Source of the DNA: CADEDH01 sp050330635
GTDB lineage: Bacteria > Actinomycetota > Acidimicrobiia > Acidimicrobiales > SZUA-35
Assembly (NCBI GenBank): GCA_050330635.1
Contig: JBHJNQ010000010.1
Location: forward strand, 4,882-68,881
DNA length: 64,000 bases
Reading direction: 5' to 3'
Made by a program: the position numbers and the translations under genes. Shown piece after piece: positions 61,401-64,000 of this stretch; position 1 is the stretch's first letter; each line of letters opens with the position of its first letter. The notes beneath the pieces were generated by a model. It was not told the origin of the DNA. It made no database searches and saw only the letters and a list, made by a program, of their open reading frames with translations.

Positions 61401-61969
61401 TGGAGCGAGTGACCGACCGGTGTCGAGCTCCCTTCGCTCACGCCGATGTCGGTGCTGGTCAGCCCGGCAGCCGGACCGTCGGCTGCGGTGAAGACGCCCT
61501 CGTAGCTGAGCAACTGGACCACGACGCCGGCCGGATCGACCAGGGCGACGCCGTCGTTGCCGCCGTTCTGCAGCCCGTCCTGGGCGAAGCTCACCACTTG
61601 GAAGCCGTAGCCGCCGGGCGGGCCGGTGACGACGCCGCCGAGGCTGGTGGTGGCAGCCGGTGAGTTGTACACGACGGCGGCGCTCGGCGTCGACCCGTTG
61701 TAGCGAACGATCGACCAGCCGGTCAGGTCGGTTCCGACGGGAGCGACGACCTCGACGAACTCGCCCGTGTCGGTGCCGACGTTGTCGTAGTGCAGCTCGT
61801 TGATGAACACCGTCGAGGTAGCACCGGCGACGGCTTCGGCCGGTGCGGCGGTGCGAACCGTAATGGCCAGAACGATCGCCGACACGGCGAGGAAAGCGGC
61901 GACACGGCGACCCAGCCTCGGCGGGGCCGGTACTGCGTCGAACGTGAAGGTGCCGCGGCGGTTGCTCAT
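58418..61969 (-). CDS. Secreted ExeM/NucH-type endonuclease with RTX repeats
   Basis: An 1,183-residue exported protein. The signal segment is RRVAAFLAVSAIVLAITVRT with an AEA cleavage region. A lamin-tail domain (VFINELHYDNVGTDTGEFVE) is followed by a second tail-like domain, an OB-type segment, and from about residue 705 an endonuclease/exonuclease/phosphatase domain. That domain shows LTVASFNVLNYF, GLIEIENDDGAS, VAVNHFKSKGSSCDD, LIIGDLNAYANEQAV and YRSSDHDPVIVGL, with its metal and catalytic residues. The last 130 residues are calcium-binding RTX nonapeptides (GGDGNDLLHG type). It should degrade extracellular DNA; the RTX end is usual for type I secretion, but the signal peptide suggests Sec export. 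Start ATG 61969. Confidence 0.88.
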   Translation of the reverse strand: MSNRRGTFTFDAVPAPPRLGRRVAAFLAVSAIVLAITVRTAAPAEAVAGATSTVFINELHYDNVGTDTGEFVEVVAPVGTDLTGWSIVRYNGSTPSAAVVYNSPAATTSLGGVVTGPPGGYGFQVVSFAQDGLQNGGNDGVALVDPAGVVVQLLSYEGVFTAADGPAAGLTSTDIGVSEGSSTPVGHSLQLTGDGTTAAEFTWTAPAAASPGAVNAGQTFGGVTEPDAPVLNEFSLSTAGPDLEYIEIAGAAGTDYSTWTVLEISGVAESSNTPGQVIAAHPVGVTDAAGLALIDLADRPNRPLTLALVKDFTGAVGDDLDTDDDGSFDVTPWTTLGDSVSVQYAAGVPYSATVLDAAFDDATYDGVSRDFAPGGASRIPDRTGSWVRNDFDLNPIQPGTPEAGEAQNTPGSPNALVEVVATPTITKIHEIQGTGPTVAISGTVTVQALVTSLFTANDVLDGFFIQEEDADVDADPATSEGIFVFCRSACPASLAAGDLVTVVGTTSDFFGMSQISSNASGGSITVNSSGNPLPTPALITLPAPASTRAEATFESVEGMIVTVDGTLAVSEYFQLARYGELVLTLDERPFQFTHLNEPDVAGYSAFLADLATRRIILDDDNNTQNDMVSGPDFNEPYPYPVPGLSLSNFVRGGDTITDLTGVLHWSFAGQSGTDAWRIRPIPGQDYTLTPANPRTATPPAVGGSLTVASFNVLNYFTTLEVPGAVCGPANLECRGANTVEELIRQRDKIVAAMVALNADVLGLIEIENDDGASVADLVDALNAATSPGRYASIDTGPIGTDAIRQALIYQPAQVSPVGAFAILDSSVDPTYIDTRNRPALIQTFEERATGARVTVAVNHFKSKGSSCDDIGDPDLLDGQANCSQARRTAAVALANYLATDPTGSGSDNVLIIGDLNAYANEQAVTELEAAGYTDLVEAFGGSDAYSFLFDGQLGYLDHALASSALTPQVTGTATWQINADEVPLFDYNDEFQTPGEQSFERKSNALPLYAPDPYRSSDHDPVIVGLSLTPSEPVLTCGSVSGTLTELEAAGWNVIIGTDGRDHIVGTNGRDFILALGGNDVVFGRAGDDAICGGDGNDLLHGDLGNDIIDGGAGNDVIFGGFGADTLDGGPGNDRLFGGPGDDVLVGGDGADDLRGGLGTDTCDGGAGIDTADRTCESIIGVP

Positions 61970-62131
61970 AGCACCACCTTCGCCGCTCTACATGACGAGG
62001 ACCTCAAAATTCTCTGAACCCGCAGCGAACTCTTGTCCCGGTGCGGTCGCACGCGCCGGCGGCGTGCCCGCCCTTCGGCCGCCCGGCTGTCCGCCTCGGG
62101 AAGCGTTGAGCGTGCGCCGCTAGCCGAAGCG
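61970..62131. other. Spacer
   Basis: No gene seen. It holds the promoter region of the nuclease on the minus strand. Confidence 0.3.
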
Positions 62132-62857
62132 TCAGCTGTAGAGCAGATCGGGTTCGTCGTGGCGCAGCATGAGGGCCAGACCGGTTCGTAGCGGCCGGAG
62201 TGGCCGCAGCACGGCGGTCACCTTTCGCCACACGGGGTGGATTTCGGCAAAGTCGACTGCGACGAGGCTGAAGCCGTTCAGGTTCGCCCACCGATAGAGA
62301 GTTTCGAACTCGTAGGCCACGATGTGGCCTTCCTTGCCCGGAGCGAACCGAGGCCACGACTCGATCACCTTCGCCCTTCCCAGATGTCCACCCCGGAGGT
62401 TCCACAGCAGGTTCTTGCCGATATGTCGGTAGGAGACCGAGTTGGGGGTCGTCACGTAGAGCGTGCCGTTCGGGCGCAGTATTCTCTTGAGCTCCCGTAC
62501 CCAGCCGAGGGGGTCGGGAACATGCTCGATGACCTCGGAGGCGAAGATGGCATCGAAGTAGCTGTCATCGAAGGGGAGGCGGCTCGTGGTGGCCTCGACC
62601 TTGACGAACTCGCAGTCGGCCCCCAGCCCGGCCTCATCGGCACGTTGACGAGCGACCGCCAGGCGGGCGTCGTCGACGTCGGCCCCGACCACGTCGAATC
62701 CGCGGGCTGCCAGTGACCGCGAATAGTGACCTTCCCCACAGCCGAAGTCGAGAACCCGGCCAGGCTCGGCCCATCGAGCAAAGAAGTCCATCTTGTTTCG
62801 GTAATACGCGTCTGGTTCATCGACTTCGTAGGCAACGTCGGAGCGACGTGTAAGCAT
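62132..62857 (-). CDS. Class I SAM-dependent methyltransferase
   Basis: A 241-residue protein from ATG 62857, preceded by AAGGA at good spacing. VLDFGCGEGHYSRSLAARGF is motif I; VVGADVDDARLAVAR is motif II; FDAIFASEVIEHVPDPLGWV and LKRILRPNGTLYVTTPNSVS are typical of UbiE-like methyltransferases in surface-polysaccharide loci. The C-terminal 60 residues are basic. The substrate is unknown. An in-frame extension to 62926 is not supported. Confidence 0.8.
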   Translation of the reverse strand: MLTRRSDVAYEVDEPDAYYRNKMDFFARWAEPGRVLDFGCGEGHYSRSLAARGFDVVGADVDDARLAVARQRADEAGLGADCEFVKVEATTSRLPFDDSYFDAIFASEVIEHVPDPLGWVRELKRILRPNGTLYVTTPNSVSYRHIGKNLLWNLRGGHLGRAKVIESWPRFAPGKEGHIVAYEFETLYRWANLNGFSLVAVDFAEIHPVWRKVTAVLRPLRPLRTGLALMLRHDEPDLLYS

Positions 62858-63173
62858 GGCGGTCCTTGTTGTTGGTGGCCGCACCAGACGGATCCTCGTA
62901 CCGTTTGGCTGGCCGTGGAGCCCCATTGCATCTCGGTCCGGATCATAGTGGTATTTCTCGCAGCCATCCGACGACTGCAGGATCTAGTTCTGGCCCGATG
63001 GTTCCGCGGTGGTCGGGGAGGTGCTCGCCGACACGGTCGTGCTGGTGGGGAGGGTGTAGGTCGGAGCAACGGTCGGGCTGGCCGTCGTCGGGGCCCAACC
63101 CGATCCTGCGGCCAGGTCGTCGTCGACGAGGTGACCGGCCCGATCACCCAAACGGAGAACGACTGCCCCGCCG
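62858..63173. other. Intergenic or decayed region
   Basis: No clear gene. A minus-strand frame near 62,990-63,110 reads TVAPTYTLPTSTTVSASTSP, like an exported linker, but has no surrounding domain. Confidence 0.3.
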
Positions 63174-63754
63174 ATGGCTCGTCGGTGGCGGGGGTCCGTC
63201 GTCGGTGTGTCCGAATGGGCGAGGTTGCGGACCGGTCCGTCGACGTCGTCGAGCGAGATCACCAAGATCCCGGCCGGCTCAGCCATCACCTTCTATCCCC
63301 AGTCGGAGACCGTGGCGGACGGTGAGGTCTGGCTCAAGGTCGGCTCCGGGGAGCTGTGCGGCTGGATGGCGGGGACGTACATCGGCACCACGGGCGACAA
63401 CATGGACGGCATCGATGCGGTGGCCTACATCGACCGCATCCTCCGCGGGGGCGACGACCGGTCGATGCACGCCACCACCGAGATGGAAGGGAACTACCTC
63501 CCGGTCGGCCCTTTCGATGGCACGGTGCTCCAGCCCGGGATCCAGAGCTCCAGCGACTGGAGGTGGAACAGGGGCCGCTCCGCGCCGAGCCCGACCGGTC
63601 GTACGAAGACGGTCAGACAGGGCCCGGTTGCTTCCCGGGGGACTTCGGCCACTGCCAGATCCTGATCCTCACCCAGGGCGGTGTCATCCTGGCGCAGGCC
63701 CTCGTCGACTACGCCGGCGACGGGGTCACCGGGCTGACCGTGGTAGCGAGATGA
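63174..63754 (+). pseudogene. SH3-domain exported protein with frameshifts
   Basis: One frame contains a bacterial SH3-like domain (ARLRTGPSTSSSEITKIPAG, DGEVWLKVGSGELCGWMAG). The protein then continues in another phase near 63,580 (YEDGQTGPGCFPGDFGHCQI, LALVDYAGDGVTGLTVVAR-like end). The upstream part is also in a different frame (PITQTENDCPADGSSV). At least one, and probably two, frameshifts break it. Confidence 0.5.
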
Positions 63755-63890
63755 GTACCACCCCGTCGACGGTCCTTGCCGGCGGAGCTCGCCACGCTGG
63801 GCGGTCCGGTTTCTGGCCCCGGGCCGGGGGATAAGGCCGTGGTCGAGACCACGGGGCCGATGTTCGGTCGGTATCAGGCGTCGTAACTGC
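63755..63890. other. Boundary before the transposase
   Basis: No gene. An insertion-sequence end is expected here, but no terminal inverted repeat can be identified because the other end is outside the window. Confidence 0.3.
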
Positions 63891-64000
63891 TCAGCCTGTG
63901 GGTAGCCAGGGTGTGGCGGTGTAGAGCTGTTGGAGGAGGGGGAGGCTGGGCTGGTGGTGTTTGTGGCCGGTTTGGATGTAGGAGCGGATGGTGCAGAAGG
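63891..64000 (-). mobile_element. Transposase 3' end, partial
   Basis: The minus strand reads FCTIRSYIQTGHKHHQPSLP, LLQQLYTATPWLPTG and stop. This is the C-terminal pattern of IS66-type transposases (R-x-Y-x-x-T-x-x-K, then P-W-L-P). The remainder lies beyond the window. Confidence 0.6.

Overview
The window is high-G+C actinobacterial DNA. A DUF222/HNH (13E12-type) endonuclease, a PASTA-type serine/threonine kinase, many VapBC-like and nucleotidyltransferase modules and heavy GTG/TTG start use suggest an Acidimicrobiia-like lineage. That placement is inferred from gene content only; no rRNA or marker gene is present. No tRNA, rRNA, CRISPR array or replication origin was seen.

Layout. (1) 1-5.6 kb: the 3' part of a sulfotransferase-FkbM methyltransferase fusion, an A/T-richer island with a DUF6232-like membrane protein and a tiny coupled partner, and a large membrane-anchored protein of repeated beta-strand (pentapeptide/bactofilin-like) units. 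(2) 5.6-31.6 kb: a mosaic accessory island. It holds intact two-gene modules (DUF433/DUF5615, DUF4160/DUF2442, three VapBC-type pairs, HigBA, two kinds of small-protein/nucleotidyltransferase pairs), an intact 13E12-type HNH gene and a PASTA kinase, plus dozens of truncated, frameshifted or fused second copies of these same genes. Fragments of uvrA, a subtilase, a short-chain dehydrogenase and the kinase itself are also present. In the middle sits a glutathione peroxidase gene whose catalytic residue is encoded by an in-frame UGA, followed by a hairpin almost identical in its tip to the Escherichia coli fdhF SECIS, so it is very probably a selenoprotein. (3) 31.7-36.7 kb: an AcoR-like regulator divergent from a metallo-beta-lactamase-fold hydrolase, a His-tailed zinc-ribbon protein and a Baeyer-Villiger monooxygenase, with a perfect 17-bp palindrome between them. 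This suggests a regulated ketone-to-lactone-to-hydroxyacid route. (4) 36.9-54 kb: an exopolysaccharide locus with a flippase-glycosyltransferase fusion, a second flippase, four other GT4-type and two GT2-type glycosyltransferases, a Wzy/WaaL-type polymerase, a clan-A glycoside hydrolase, a Wzz/BY-kinase-like protein without a P-loop, and a priming glycosylphosphotransferase. (5) 54.2-64 kb: an ECF sigma factor fused to a membrane segment, a proline-rich stalk and a 22-residue aspartate tail; an HTTM membrane protein; a GT4 remnant; an asparagine-synthase-like protein; a secreted ExeM/NucH-type nuclease with RTX repeats; a methyltransferase; a broken SH3 protein; and the 3' end of a transposase running off the window.

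How it fits together: the polysaccharide genes are arranged as overlapping (ATGA/GTGA/TTGA) units around a divergent intergenic region at 45.6-46.2 kb. Priming enzyme, chain-length protein, flippases and polymerase are all present, so a Wzx/Wzy-type polymer is probably made here. The island at 5.6-31.6 kb looks like a place where small modules have repeatedly inserted, duplicated and decayed, often at short shared sequences.
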